NCBI RefSeq assembly: GCF_000177235.2
Contig: NC_014829.1
Span: 4,092,001 to 4,156,000, forward strand
DNA length: 64,000 bases
Source: Evansella cellulosilytica DSM 2522
GTDB lineage: Bacteria; Bacillota; Bacilli; Bacillales; Salisediminibacteriaceae
Direction of reading: 5' to 3'
This document shows, in pieces, positions 9,717 through 18,842 of this stretch (positions within the stretch are counted from its first letter, which is position 1; each line of letters begins with the position of its first letter). The translations under genes and the position numbers were made by a program. The notes below the pieces were generated by a model. The model did no database searches and was not told where the DNA came from. It was given only the letters and a program-made list of their open reading frames with translations.

Positions 9717-10559
9717 TTATCCTTTCGTAGCCCCTGAGGTTAAGCCACTGATTAAATAGCGCTGAAGTGCTAAAAAGACAATTGCAATCGGAATCGCGAT
9801 CAATATAGCTCCCGCAGCAAATCTTGTAAAGTTATTTGCAAACTGGGCATTTACAAAGTTATATAACCCTAGTGCTAGCGTAAAGTTTTCTGGACTTCTT
9901 AATAATATTCTTGGCAATATAAAATCCATGAATGGTGCCATAAAGTTAAATAATGCAACAACTGCGAGAATTGGCTTAGCTAGTGGTAGCATAATTTGAA
10001 ATAAAATCCTAAAATGACCAGCTCCATCGATTTTTGCAGATTCATCAAGCTCTCTAGGAATCGTGTCAAAATAGCCTTTTACTAAAAACGCATTCATCGG
10101 AATGGCTCCACCAACGTAAACTAAAATCAGTCCTAGTAAAGAATCTAATAATCCTACTAAATTTAAAATGATATAAATCGCTACCATCGCCATTAATACC
10201 GGAAACATTTGTAGTAATAGAAAAGCATAAATCCCATATTTCCTTCCTACAAAACGGTATCTTGAAAATGCGTAGGCTACTAAAGTAACAAAGATCGTTG
10301 ATAGTAATGAAGCTGAAAATGCAACGATTAAAGTATTTTTGTACCATGTCAAATAATTACTTGCTGGGTCTGTAAAAAGCCATACATAATGTGTAAATGA
10401 CCAGTTTTCCGGAATCATAGAAGCACCATACATACTCGTTCCTGGATTAAGCGATATGCCAAATGTCCATAAAAGAGGGTAAAGGATAATAACAAACATC
10501 ACTAAAATACTTCCGTATATTACTGTTAATTCTAAAACGTTCTTTAATTTTTTGCTCAT
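9717..10559 (-). CDS. mdxG: Maltodextrin ABC transporter permease MdxG/MalG
   Basis: A 280-residue inner-membrane protein with six likely membrane segments and the EAA loop (ELDESAKIDGAG) that contacts the ATPase. Length and sequence fit MdxG/MalG of carbohydrate uptake-1 importers. Its start codon overlaps the stop of mdxF by one base (TAATG), which implies translational coupling. No ATPase gene is present in the block; in Bacillus several such importers share MsmX encoded elsewhere, and the same is inferred here. Confidence 0.92.
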   Translation of the reverse strand: MSKKLKNVLELTVIYGSILVMFVIILYPLLWTFGISLNPGTSMYGASMIPENWSFTHYVWLFTDPASNYLTWYKNTLIVAFSASLLSTIFVTLVAYAFSRYRFVGRKYGIYAFLLLQMFPVLMAMVAIYIILNLVGLLDSLLGLILVYVGGAIPMNAFLVKGYFDTIPRELDESAKIDGAGHFRILFQIMLPLAKPILAVVALFNFMAPFMDFILPRILLRSPENFTLALGLYNFVNAQFANNFTRFAAGAILIAIPIAIVFLALQRYLISGLTSGATKG

Positions 10560-11866
10560 TATATTTTCCCCTCCTCTTTAAATGATCTTGTTTTTCTAAA
10601 TTGGAAAAAGGCGAAAGTCGCTACGATTAATCCGAGTATGAGGGATATAGCTGCTGCCATACCGTACTGTTGTGACTCAAAGGTTAAATCATACACCCAT
10701 GAAATTAAAATATCGGTACCCCCTGCATTTTGCCCTCTTACTGCAGGACCACCTTCATTAAATAAGTAAATAATATTGAAGTTATTAAAATTCCCTGCAT
10801 ATTGCATAATGAGTAGTGGTGCTGTCGCAAACATTAAATGTGGGAATGTAATGTGTCTAAATTTTTGAAGTCGGGTTGCACCATCAATATCTGCTGCCTC
10901 ATACCAATCGTGGGATATACTTTGAAGTACCCCTGTAAATAAAGCAAAGACAAAAGGAAACCCTAACCAAGTTTGAATAGCAATAAGTGCTGTTCTAGTC
11001 CAAAACGGATCACTCATCCACGGTGCCCCTTGACCAAAAATCGGTTCAAGAATATCTCGATTTATCGCACCGAAATTATCATTAAACAATGCAGCAAATA
11101 CAAGAATAGTAACGAATCCAGGTACTGCCCAAGGGAGTATCAAAACTGTTCTTATCAGCCTTTTCATTTTCACTCTTGCATCATTTACGATTACCGCTAA
11201 ATACATTGCAAGGCTAATTTGAAGGGTAGTCGCAACTAATGTCCAAACTAACGTCCAAGAGAGAACGGAGAAAAATGTATTCCTCCACATCGGGTTAGTA
11301 AGTAAATTTGCAAAGTTGTCGAAGGCTATCCACTCAAGAAGTCTGCCTGGTGGTGCATTCATCAGTGTATAGTTTGTAAATGCTAAAAAAACCATAAATA
11401 GTAACGGAAATATAACAACAAAAACTAATAAAAAGAGACCTGGCCCAACGAGTAAATACGGGAACCCTTTATCCCATGCGTTACGAAAGGCTTCTCCCAT
11501 TGAGGTTATTTCCCAACCATCTTTAATCTTTTGTGCATCCTTCCGTGCATCTACAATGTTTGCTACATAAAATGTTAATGCGAACGCTGTGATGATAAGT
11601 GCAATAATCCCTTGACTTAATAAAACTCTTGAATCATCAACACCTGGAATCTCCCCTAAAGTGAATAGTCCCCAGTATCCAATATTCAAAAAGTCATGAA
11701 ATACAATTAAAAACGCTAAAAACAATACAAAAATAATCGATCCTTTAATGAATCTTCGGTTATACATCTGCCCAAAGCCTGGAATAAAGGACAGTATTGT
11801 TGCAATGTTAGGACTATGATTTTGCCTGTTTTTTTTCAATTTTTCTCGAGATTCCTCAGGTTTCAT
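10559..11866 (-). CDS. mdxF: Maltodextrin ABC transporter permease MdxF/MalF
   Basis: A 435-residue permease, the length of B. subtilis MdxF. The extra N-terminal hydrophobic part with YNRRFIKGSI is typical of this group, followed by the six-segment permease core with EAA loop EAADIDGATRLQKF. It pairs with MdxG to form the channel for maltodextrins. ATG follows AAGGAGGG. A GC-rich hairpin in the gap to mdxE (11893-11930) would keep the binding protein more abundant than the permeases. Confidence 0.92.
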   Translation of the reverse strand: MKPEESREKLKKNRQNHSPNIATILSFIPGFGQMYNRRFIKGSIIFVLFLAFLIVFHDFLNIGYWGLFTLGEIPGVDDSRVLLSQGIIALIITAFALTFYVANIVDARKDAQKIKDGWEITSMGEAFRNAWDKGFPYLLVGPGLFLLVFVVIFPLLFMVFLAFTNYTLMNAPPGRLLEWIAFDNFANLLTNPMWRNTFFSVLSWTLVWTLVATTLQISLAMYLAVIVNDARVKMKRLIRTVLILPWAVPGFVTILVFAALFNDNFGAINRDILEPIFGQGAPWMSDPFWTRTALIAIQTWLGFPFVFALFTGVLQSISHDWYEAADIDGATRLQKFRHITFPHLMFATAPLLIMQYAGNFNNFNIIYLFNEGGPAVRGQNAGGTDILISWVYDLTFESQQYGMAAAISLILGLIVATFAFFQFRKTRSFKEEGKI

Positions 11867-11892
11867 CCTATGTATCCCTCCTTATAACGATA

Positions 11893-11930
11893 AAAAAGAG
11901 ACGGCAAGCGGAAACTGACCGCCTCTTTTT
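11893..11930 (-). terminator. Attenuator hairpin between mdxE and mdxF
   Basis: Read on the minus strand, AAAAAGAGGCGG pairs with CCGTCTCTTTTT (one G.T pair) around a 14-base loop and ends in a T-run. It is placed between the binding-protein gene and the permease genes of one operon, where partial termination or mRNA stabilisation is commonly used to raise binding-protein output. Confidence 0.7.
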
Positions 11931-11946
11931 CCTATCAGAGAAATTG

Positions 11947-13242
11947 TTATCTATAATTCATATCAATGTCCTGTCTTACCACATCTACTTCTTCTTCCAA
12001 TGTTTCTAAAACGTCATCGCCTTGTGTGATGAATTGAAGTGCATCAGCCATTGGGTCCCAAACAGTAGAAAGTGCTGGTACAGGTGGAAATGGCTCTGCT
12101 CTTTCTAGTTGTGTTGCAAATCCAGTTAACAATGGATCATCTTGTAGCTGGCTACTTGCTAAAATTTCACTATTAGCAGGCATTTCTCCAGTCGCTTCAA
12201 ATAATTTCGTTAAGGAGCTTTCGTTTGTTAAGAAAATCGCTAATTCTGTTGCTAATTCTGGTTGTTCGCTATACTGGGATAGCATCCATCCTTTTGTTCC
12301 TAAGAAAGTAATTGGATACTCACCGTTGTCAAGCTGTGGTAAAGGAGCAGTAGCTAAGTTTTCTCCTAAAGCTTCTTGGTAATCACGCATTGCCCATGGT
12401 CCATCTACTACGATACCTGCTTTACCATCATTGAATAGACCACTTCTTACATCGCCATCAACACCTTGTGGTAAGATACCGCTTTCAAACCAGCCTTGAA
12501 TTAAGGAAGCGCCTTCAACTGCTCCATCATTTGCTAAACCAATATCATCAAGGTCAAAAACGCCATCATCTTCACCAAAAATATAGGCGCCATACCCAGC
12601 CATAAATGGGAATGAAAAATAGAAATCATCTGCAGGATACAAGAAACCATACTCATCATTTGATGCGTCAGTTAGTTCAAGTGCAATTCTTTCCAAATCT
12701 TCTATTGTTTCTGGTGCTTCAGGTACAAGCTCAGTATTATAATAAAGTCCAATAGATTCTACTACCGCAGGAAGTCCGTAAATCTCACCTTCATAACTTA
12801 AAGCCTCAACAGACCCTGGAGAATAGGCATCTAAAATCGCTTGATCAACATTCATCGGTTGAACTAACCCTCTTAAAGATAAGCTACCTACACCTGGCTG
12901 ATAAAATAAGTCAGGTCCTCGACCGGCTGGGCCATCTAGAGAAATAGCGTCCTCCTGGTCACCCATCCCCATCGGTACGACATTAACAGCCACACCTGTT
13001 TCATCTGTAAATTCTTCTGTAAGTGCTGTAACGATTGCAACTTCATGCTCTTCATCGTTTACCCAAATTGTTAATTCTTCAGGATCTGTTTCTTCTGTTG
13101 TCCCTTCACTTGTTTCGCCATTATCATCTGAATCCGTATTTGCTGGCGTGTCTACATCATCTCGATCTGGTCCACAAGCAACTAATAAAAGAGTTAAAGC
13201 TATCAAACTAATAATAAGACTCCACTTTTTATTTTTTAACAT
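11947..13242 (-). CDS. mdxE: Maltodextrin-binding lipoprotein MdxE/MalE
   Basis: A 431-residue extracellular solute-binding protein (family 1). The N-terminus has a charged start, a hydrophobic core and lipobox LVAC with Cys23 as the lipidation site, then an acidic linker and the SBP fold (TIWVNDEEHEVAIVTALTEEF onward). It delivers maltodextrins made by the wall amylases to MdxFG. It lies 33 bases after the LacI-type gene with ATG behind GGGGGA. Substrate is inferred from the neighbouring amylases, alpha-glucosidase and Mdx permeases. Confidence 0.92.
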   Translation of the reverse strand: MLKNKKWSLIISLIALTLLLVACGPDRDDVDTPANTDSDDNGETSEGTTEETDPEELTIWVNDEEHEVAIVTALTEEFTDETGVAVNVVPMGMGDQEDAISLDGPAGRGPDLFYQPGVGSLSLRGLVQPMNVDQAILDAYSPGSVEALSYEGEIYGLPAVVESIGLYYNTELVPEAPETIEDLERIALELTDASNDEYGFLYPADDFYFSFPFMAGYGAYIFGEDDGVFDLDDIGLANDGAVEGASLIQGWFESGILPQGVDGDVRSGLFNDGKAGIVVDGPWAMRDYQEALGENLATAPLPQLDNGEYPITFLGTKGWMLSQYSEQPELATELAIFLTNESSLTKLFEATGEMPANSEILASSQLQDDPLLTGFATQLERAEPFPPVPALSTVWDPMADALQFITQGDDVLETLEEEVDVVRQDIDMNYR

Positions 13243-13274
13243 AATAAACTATCCCCCTGTTAATAATTGTTTTT

Positions 13275-14327
13275 TTAGCACTGGACTGAGCTCGTCGTCT
13301 TTCTGACCTTCATTTCTATTGGCAACACCACCTTTCGATAATTGATCATTCTCTTATTCTCAATTTGATCTAATAGATGCATAATAGCTGTTTGCCCTTT
13401 AGCAACTATATCTTGATGTACCGTAGTTAGTGGAGGACTAGTATATTCTGATAAAAACAAGTCATCAAAACCCACTACAGAAATATCTGTTGGGACATTT
13501 ATCCCCATTTCATCAAACCCTCTTAATAAGCCCATAGCACTGACATCGGAAAAAGAAAATACAGCAGTGATTTCTTTTCGTTTTGCTATTTCTTTAGCTG
13601 CTTTGTAACCACCCTCCATGGATGTAGGGAGTGAAATAATCAGTTGAGAATCAAATGCTATCCCTTTCTCATCCAAGGCTTCTTTATAACCTAGTATGCG
13701 TTCATGAAGTACACCGTATCTATGAGACTCTTCATATGGAATATCACCTAGAAGTATCGCGATATTTTCATGACCTAAATCAATTAAATGTTTTGTTGCT
13801 TGATAAGCTCCTAGCTTGTCATCAATACAAACTTGATAAAGATCAGGGTCAGATATATAACTATCCATAAATACTGAAGGCACATTTAATTTTCTAATTT
13901 GCTCTACTGTCAGCGACCCTTCATATCCCCCAACTACAATCAATCCGTCTAATTGTCTTTCCTTCACTATCGAAAGACCCTTTTCATCACCATCAGCTAC
14001 TCCCATCAAAATAACGTGGAACTGCTTGTCTCGAGCGCCTTCCTCTATACCTGTCACTAAATCCCAATAAAATGGATTGTCCTGCAAACGACCTGGCATT
14101 GATGTTGGGACAATCACCCCAATCAAGTGTGATTTTTTAGTCTTTAAGTTTCTAGCTGACATACTCGGTGAATAATTCAACTCTTCTATTACCTTCTTCA
14201 CTTTAGAAATAGTATTTGTTGACACACGACCTTTTCCATTAATGACATTCGAAACTGTCGCAATAGATACATTTGCTCGTTCTGCTACATCTTTGATATT
14301 AATAGTTTCCTTCATAAAATTACCCAT
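13275..14327 (-). CDS. LacI-family transcriptional repressor of the maltodextrin operon
   Basis: DNA-binding HTH at the start (INIKDVAERANVSIATVSNVINGKG), hinge, and a periplasmic-binding-like effector domain (GVIVPTS..., VVGFDD). I chose ATG at 14327 because GGAGG ends immediately before the ATG at 14336 but is nine bases from this one. It is the first gene of the starch block, and four TTAAACGTTTAA-centred palindromes lie in front of it, so it probably controls itself and the genes behind it, with maltodextrin as inducer. Functionally it resembles MalR/MdxR; orthology was not tested. Confidence 0.9.
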   Translation of the reverse strand: MGNFMKETINIKDVAERANVSIATVSNVINGKGRVSTNTISKVKKVIEELNYSPSMSARNLKTKKSHLIGVIVPTSMPGRLQDNPFYWDLVTGIEEGARDKQFHVILMGVADGDEKGLSIVKERQLDGLIVVGGYEGSLTVEQIRKLNVPSVFMDSYISDPDLYQVCIDDKLGAYQATKHLIDLGHENIAILLGDIPYEESHRYGVLHERILGYKEALDEKGIAFDSQLIISLPTSMEGGYKAAKEIAKRKEITAVFSFSDVSAMGLLRGFDEMGINVPTDISVVGFDDLFLSEYTSPPLTTVHQDIVAKGQTAIMHLLDQIENKRMINYRKVVLPIEMKVRKTTSSVQC

Positions 14328-14344
14328 CACAATCATCCTCCGAT

Positions 14345-14370
14345 ACTTTGATTAACCGTTTAATCAAAGT
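14345..14370. promoter_or_regulatory. Operator 1 for the LacI-type repressor
   Basis: A 26-base near-perfect palindrome (ACTTTGATTAA..., one mismatch at the centre) directly before the repressor gene. It overlaps the likely -10 element, so binding here would block transcription. Confidence 0.8.
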
Positions 14371-14395
14371 ATAAATGAATACAAAGATGAAACAA
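14368..14395 (-). promoter_or_regulatory. Probable sigma-A promoter of the starch operon
   Basis: On the minus strand, TTGTTT (14395-14390), a 16-base spacer and TATACT (14373-14368). The -10 abuts operator 1, and the start would lie inside the operator. Found by eye; start site not known. Confidence 0.5.
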
Positions 14396-14489
14396 AGTTA
14401 ATTATTTCTTATTCTTTATTTTTCATCGTTTTTCAACAAAGTAGAACATTTATCCCCTACTTTAAGTTATCAAAAATAGTCACATTTTC

Positions 14490-14503
14490 ATTAAACGTTT
14501 AAT
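14490..14503. promoter_or_regulatory. Operator 2 for the LacI-type repressor
   Basis: ATTAAACGTTTAAT, the same core as operators 1, 3 and 4, about 133 bases from operator 1. Multiple separated operators suggest looping or cooperative binding. Confidence 0.7.
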
Positions 14504-14608
14504 CAAAGGGAGAAAAAATTTATAACTATATTTCCCAGTTATAAATCTACCTTTTTTTTACAATAATTATTAGTTATACATTCATAATTTGATAAAATAA
14601 GGATTATT

Positions 14609-14626
14609 TGATTAAACGTTTAATCA
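14609..14626. promoter_or_regulatory. Operator 3 for the LacI-type repressor
   Basis: TGATTAAACGTTTAATCA, a perfect 18-base palindrome with the shared core. Confidence 0.75.
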
Positions 14627-14714
14627 TTATGTAAAAAAATATAATTTATGAATCCTTTTTTTGCAACATTTTCTAAACCGCTTACATTTTGAAGTTTAAA
14701 AGAATTAAGACTAG

Positions 14715-14726
14715 TTAAACGTTTAA
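14715..14726. promoter_or_regulatory. Operator 4 for the LacI-type repressor
   Basis: TTAAACGTTTAA, the shared core, about 130 bases before the end of the HAD gene. The rest of 14372-14856 is very AT-rich and holds no gene. Confidence 0.65.
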
Positions 14727-14856
14727 TCAAATTATAGCATAGATTTGATATTTGACAAGTAGAAATTTATTTTTTCTGTAAATTCTTTAAAAAAGTAGCC
14801 TTAAGAGCGTTTCTTCTCCTATGACTACTTTGATTTCATATCTACTTATTTTCTTT

Positions 14857-15663
14857 TTATCTTACCGCCATATAGAAATCTTCTATACTCTTAAACTTTA
14901 CAATTTTCTTAATCGTGTCACTTGCTTCATACTTTAAGGCATTTATGGAAACATCGGTTAACCAGACGGAACTAATGCCTAAGCTCATTGCTCCAACGAC
15001 GTCTGTATCATAGTTATCACCAATCATGACACATTCACTCGCTTTCACATCGCAAGACTCCATTCCATAAGTAAACAAGTAAGGAGATGGCTTTCCAAAT
15101 GTCATGATTGGATTACTAGTAATTGTTTCAATTGCCGCGATTAAGGAGCCAGTTTCAGGTACAATTTCTCCGTTCAGTCCAGGGTGCGCTGCATCCATAT
15201 TTGTTCCAAGAATAATTGCACCACGTTTTTCCTCATTCACAACCATTTTCAATTTTTCATAGCAGAAGGTAACATCACGTCCGATAATGATCACTTCTGC
15301 TCGCTCATGACTAAAATCATCTAATACTACATGCCCGTGGTGAATAATACTTTTTTTTAATCCAATACTTCCAACTACCTTAACCTTAATTTCACCAAAT
15401 CGTTCTTTTAAATATAAGCCAATATAATCTGTTGCAGTTATAATTTCCTCAGTTGCAACTTGAATACCCATATTTAATAATCTATCTTGAATGTCAATTG
15501 CATTATCTGTTGAATTATTCGTAATAAACCTTATTTGTTTATTTTCCCCTCTTAAAAATGCAATTAATTCTGCTGCTCGTGTAGATGCTCTATGCCCATG
15601 ATAAATGCATCCGTCTAAATCAAAGAGGAAAACTTTCTTTTCTAGAAGTAGTGATTCATTCAA
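14857..15663 (-). CDS. HAD-superfamily (class IIA, NagD-like) sugar-phosphate phosphatase
   Basis: A 268-residue cytoplasmic phosphatase with motif I DLDGC (Asp nucleophile near the start), motif II FITNNST, and the C-terminal GDNYDTDVVGA metal-binding motif. HAD-IIA enzymes include NagD and phosphoglycolate/glycerol-3-phosphate phosphatases. It is the last gene of the operon that holds a GlpP-type regulator and a phosphodiesterase, so removal of phosphate from glycerol phosphate or a related sugar phosphate is a reasonable inference. The start is TTG behind AAAGGAGAT, with no ATG nearby in frame. Confidence 0.85.
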   Translation of the reverse strand: MNESLLLEKKVFLFDLDGCIYHGHRASTRAAELIAFLRGENKQIRFITNNSTDNAIDIQDRLLNMGIQVATEEIITATDYIGLYLKERFGEIKVKVVGSIGLKKSIIHHGHVVLDDFSHERAEVIIIGRDVTFCYEKLKMVVNEEKRGAIILGTNMDAAHPGLNGEIVPETGSLIAAIETITSNPIMTFGKPSPYLFTYGMESCDVKASECVMIGDNYDTDVVGAMSLGISSVWLTDVSINALKYEASDTIKKIVKFKSIEDFYMAVR

Positions 15664-15682
15664 TGGTTTGTATCTCCTTTTA

Positions 15683-17017
15683 CTAGTTTAACAATTCATT
15701 TGCTTGCTTCGCGGCATCTGTAATAGCTTCATCAACCGTTTTTTGTTGCAGTAGTGCAGCTTGTATGTTGTCCTGAACAATTTGGTATACTCTAGACCCT
15801 GCAGAACCTGGGAAGTTATACCATGGTACCATTTCATCTACTTGGTCATATGTTACCTTAGCAGCAGGAACTTCTTCCAAGAAATCTCCCATGAGGCTCG
15901 CTTCATCTAATGGACTTTGACGAGTGACCATATACCCGATTTCTTGTGCAATAAATGTTGTTCCCTCGGCAGAAGCAGCAAATTTCATAAAATCCCAAGT
16001 TGCCGCTTGTTTTTCTGGTTCAACAGAAAGCATGAACAAGTTGTTTCCACCGGCAGGTACTACCCGTGGTAGCCCATCAACCGTTGGAAAAACAGCAGTT
16101 CCAACTTCAAAATCTGATTGTGTTCTAAAGCTCGTCAATGAAGCTGTTGTCGTTACAAACATAGAAGTGTTACCTGATAAAAAGCTTTGTGACGCTTGCG
16201 TTCTATCAATATTAGGCATTGATTTATCCTCATTTACAAGATCTACCCAATATTGTAGTGCTTTTCTTCCAGCATCCGTATCAAAGGCTACCCCCGATAA
16301 ATCTTCTTCCATCATTTGTCCACCAGCAGTCTCTACCATCGCTTGATACAGCCAGTTTCCAGTAATTTGATAATCAAAATAGATTCCGTATCGATCATCA
16401 AACGTTAATTTTTCTGCTGCTTCACGAAGCTCATCCCAAGTTTGTGGAGGATTATTTGGGTCGAGTCCAACCTCTTCAAAATGATCTTCATTAAAGTAAA
16501 CAACTGGGGTACTGACGGCAAATGGCATACCATATTGCTCCCCATCATCACTTTGACCTAGCGTTAGCATCGATGGAAAGAAATCTGATGTATCGTAATT
16601 TTCTTCATCCATAAAGCTTTGTAATGAGATAACTGGTAACGTATCAATCGCAAACCTCGTATACACATGTCCATTGGTAATGACGTCCGGAAGACTCCCT
16701 GTTGTTGCTCGCATTTGAACTTGTTCAACAATCCCCTCATAAGAACCCTCAACAAAAGTCGTTTTCACACGAACCTCATCTTGCGCTTCGTGATACTGCT
16801 CAACAAGACGCTCAACGATATCACCACCGTGCATATGCATAAACTCAATTTCTATTGCATCACTGGACTCCGATGAGGTCTCAACGTCCGACGATGAAGA
16901 TTGATCATTACTACCGTCTGCTTCATTACTACTTGCTCCTTCAGAAGTGTTGCCACATGCTGCTAATACGAAAACCATCATCAAACACAACAAAAATGAG
17001 TAAATATTCTTTTTCAT
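15683..17017 (-). CDS. Solute-binding lipoprotein of a glycerophosphodiester/sugar ABC importer
   Basis: A 444-residue family 1 binding protein with lipobox LAAC (Cys21), a Ser/Asp-rich linker, then IEFMHMHGGDIVERLVEQYH and the usual SBP core. The family includes UgpB (glycerol-3-phosphate and glycerophosphodiesters). The operon companions (GlpP regulator, phosphodiesterase) favour a glycerophosphodiester ligand, but this is inferred from context. ATG at 17017 is placed nine bases after GGAGG; another ATG between them is out of frame. Confidence 0.85.
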   Translation of the reverse strand: MKKNIYSFLLCLMMVFVLAACGNTSEGASSNEADGSNDQSSSSDVETSSESSDAIEIEFMHMHGGDIVERLVEQYHEAQDEVRVKTTFVEGSYEGIVEQVQMRATTGSLPDVITNGHVYTRFAIDTLPVISLQSFMDEENYDTSDFFPSMLTLGQSDDGEQYGMPFAVSTPVVYFNEDHFEEVGLDPNNPPQTWDELREAAEKLTFDDRYGIYFDYQITGNWLYQAMVETAGGQMMEEDLSGVAFDTDAGRKALQYWVDLVNEDKSMPNIDRTQASQSFLSGNTSMFVTTTASLTSFRTQSDFEVGTAVFPTVDGLPRVVPAGGNNLFMLSVEPEKQAATWDFMKFAASAEGTTFIAQEIGYMVTRQSPLDEASLMGDFLEEVPAAKVTYDQVDEMVPWYNFPGSAGSRVYQIVQDNIQAALLQQKTVDEAITDAAKQANELLN

Positions 17018-17058
17018 ATTTCATTACCTCCAATTTTTTTTATGTAAAAGGATAAGGG

Positions 17059-17898
17059 TTACCCTTTTAAACCAGTATGCGTCATACCTTCAACAAACTT
17101 TTTCTGTGCGATTAAATATAGTAGTAGGATTGGCAATATCGCTAATGTAGCAACTGCCATCGTTGGTACCCAATCTAAGTTATGCTCTTCTCGAAACTGA
17201 ACAAAAGCAACAGGTAATGTTTGCAGCTCTTTATCAGATAAAACGAGAAGTGGCCAATGATAGTCGTTCCAATTATTAACGAACAAAATCAACCCGAGTG
17301 CCACTAGAACGGTAAACGATAAACGAACATACACGTGCCACATTATTTGTAACGGATTACAGCCATCGATTTTTGCTGCTTCACCAAGATCCTTTGGTAT
17401 CGTTAAAAATGTCTGTCTTAATAAAAATATTGCGTATCCACTTGCTAGCTGTGGTAAAATAACACCCGCAAACGAATTTACTAAACCCATTTGGTTAATG
17501 ATCATATACGTTGGTACCATCCCGACTTGCGGTGGAATCATCATCGTCATGAGTACGAAGAAGAATAAAAGCTCTCTTCCCCGAAAACGAAAATGTGAAA
17601 AAGCATAAGCAGCACAAATGGCAACGAGAAGCTGTCCACCTGTTTGGATAACAGTAATGATGCTACTATTTAAAAACCAACGTAAAAACGGAATTTCTTG
17701 AAAAACTTGCCTATAACCATCCAAGCTAAAGGTTGATGGGATAAACAAATTACCTGAAAAAACATCTGAAGGTGTTTTTACTGATGTCGCCAACATCCAG
17801 AAAATTGGTATTAATGTAATGAAGGCAGCTACTAGTAAAAACAAATGTTTACCACTCTCTCCGGCCGTACCTCTCAACGGCAACGATTGTTTACTCAT
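17059..17898 (-). CDS. ABC importer permease (UgpE/MalG-like)
   Basis: A 279-residue permease with six membrane segments and EAA loop DLGEAAKIDGCNPLQI. It pairs with the permease encoded just upstream. The start ATG follows GGAGG, with an 11-base gap to the preceding stop. As in the maltodextrin operon, no ATPase gene is present, so a shared ATPase (MsmX type) is inferred. Confidence 0.88.
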   Translation of the reverse strand: MSKQSLPLRGTAGESGKHLFLLVAAFITLIPIFWMLATSVKTPSDVFSGNLFIPSTFSLDGYRQVFQEIPFLRWFLNSSIITVIQTGGQLLVAICAAYAFSHFRFRGRELLFFFVLMTMMIPPQVGMVPTYMIINQMGLVNSFAGVILPQLASGYAIFLLRQTFLTIPKDLGEAAKIDGCNPLQIMWHVYVRLSFTVLVALGLILFVNNWNDYHWPLLVLSDKELQTLPVAFVQFREEHNLDWVPTMAVATLAILPILLLYLIAQKKFVEGMTHTGLKG

Positions 17899-17909
17899 GT
17901 ATTGACCTC

Positions 17910-18842
17910 CTATTGATAGTGAACAAGTTTTTTTCCAATGACGAGCTGAATAACCGTAAATACAATGACAACAACCAGTAATACCGTTGCAGAAGCTGTT
18001 GCAGTCCCAATACTGAAAAACTGAAATGCTTCTTGATAAATGTGATACACTGATACATTTGTTGCATTATTTGGTCCACCTTTAGTCATGATTTGTACTG
18101 TTGTAAACACTTGAAACGATGCGATCATACTCATGACAAAAACGAAGAACGTCACTGGTGAAAGCATTGGTACTGTTACATTTTTAAATGATTGCCACTT
18201 GTTTGCACCATCTAATGCAGCAGCTTCATACAACGACTTATCGATACCTTTCAAGCCGGAAATAAACAGGATGACATTGTAGCCAAATGAATTCCAGATC
18301 CCTACTAATGCGACTGCAATAAGCGCAATTCTCGGGTCATTTAACCAATGAATGCCATGAATACCAAAATTCTTTAAGATCGTATTCACTGCTCCAACTT
18401 GCGGATTATACATGAGGGTCCACACTATTCCCATAATCGCTATTGAACTAACGACAGGCAGGAAAAACAAAAGCCGATACAGTACTTTCCCTCGTTTCAG
18501 ACTTTCTATTATAATTGCAAACCCTAAACCTGCTATTAGGGAAATCGGTACTGTCATCAGTACATAAAGACCTGTATTTCTAAGTGCAATCCAATACACT
18601 TCATTGTTAAAAAGACTTACGTAGTTGTTTAGCCCAACAAAAACAATGTCTGGATTAATCATGTTCCATTCATGAAAACTTAAATACAGTGCGAAAATGA
18701 ACGGAAGTACAAAGAAGATTGCATATAAGCTAAATGCCGGGAGTAAAAACCAATATGGAATAGTCTTTCTCCATTTCATTCGCCACCCTATTGCACGCCT
18801 TTCCTTATTTTGTTTTAACGTAACCGTTGTTGTAGTCTCCAA
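17910..18842 (-). CDS. ABC importer permease (UgpA/MalF-like)
   Basis: A 310-residue permease with six membrane segments after a basic N-terminus and EAA loop SLYEAAALDGANKWQSF. It lacks the N-terminal extension of MdxF, which fits UgpA-type permeases. The start is TTG at 18842 behind GGAGG. The gene overlaps the end of the phosphodiesterase gene by 38 bases in another frame, implying coupled translation. Confidence 0.88.
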   Translation of the reverse strand: METTTTVTLKQNKERRAIGWRMKWRKTIPYWFLLPAFSLYAIFFVLPFIFALYLSFHEWNMINPDIVFVGLNNYVSLFNNEVYWIALRNTGLYVLMTVPISLIAGLGFAIIIESLKRGKVLYRLLFFLPVVSSIAIMGIVWTLMYNPQVGAVNTILKNFGIHGIHWLNDPRIALIAVALVGIWNSFGYNVILFISGLKGIDKSLYEAAALDGANKWQSFKNVTVPMLSPVTFFVFVMSMIASFQVFTTVQIMTKGGPNNATNVSVYHIYQEAFQFFSIGTATASATVLLVVVIVFTVIQLVIGKKLVHYQ

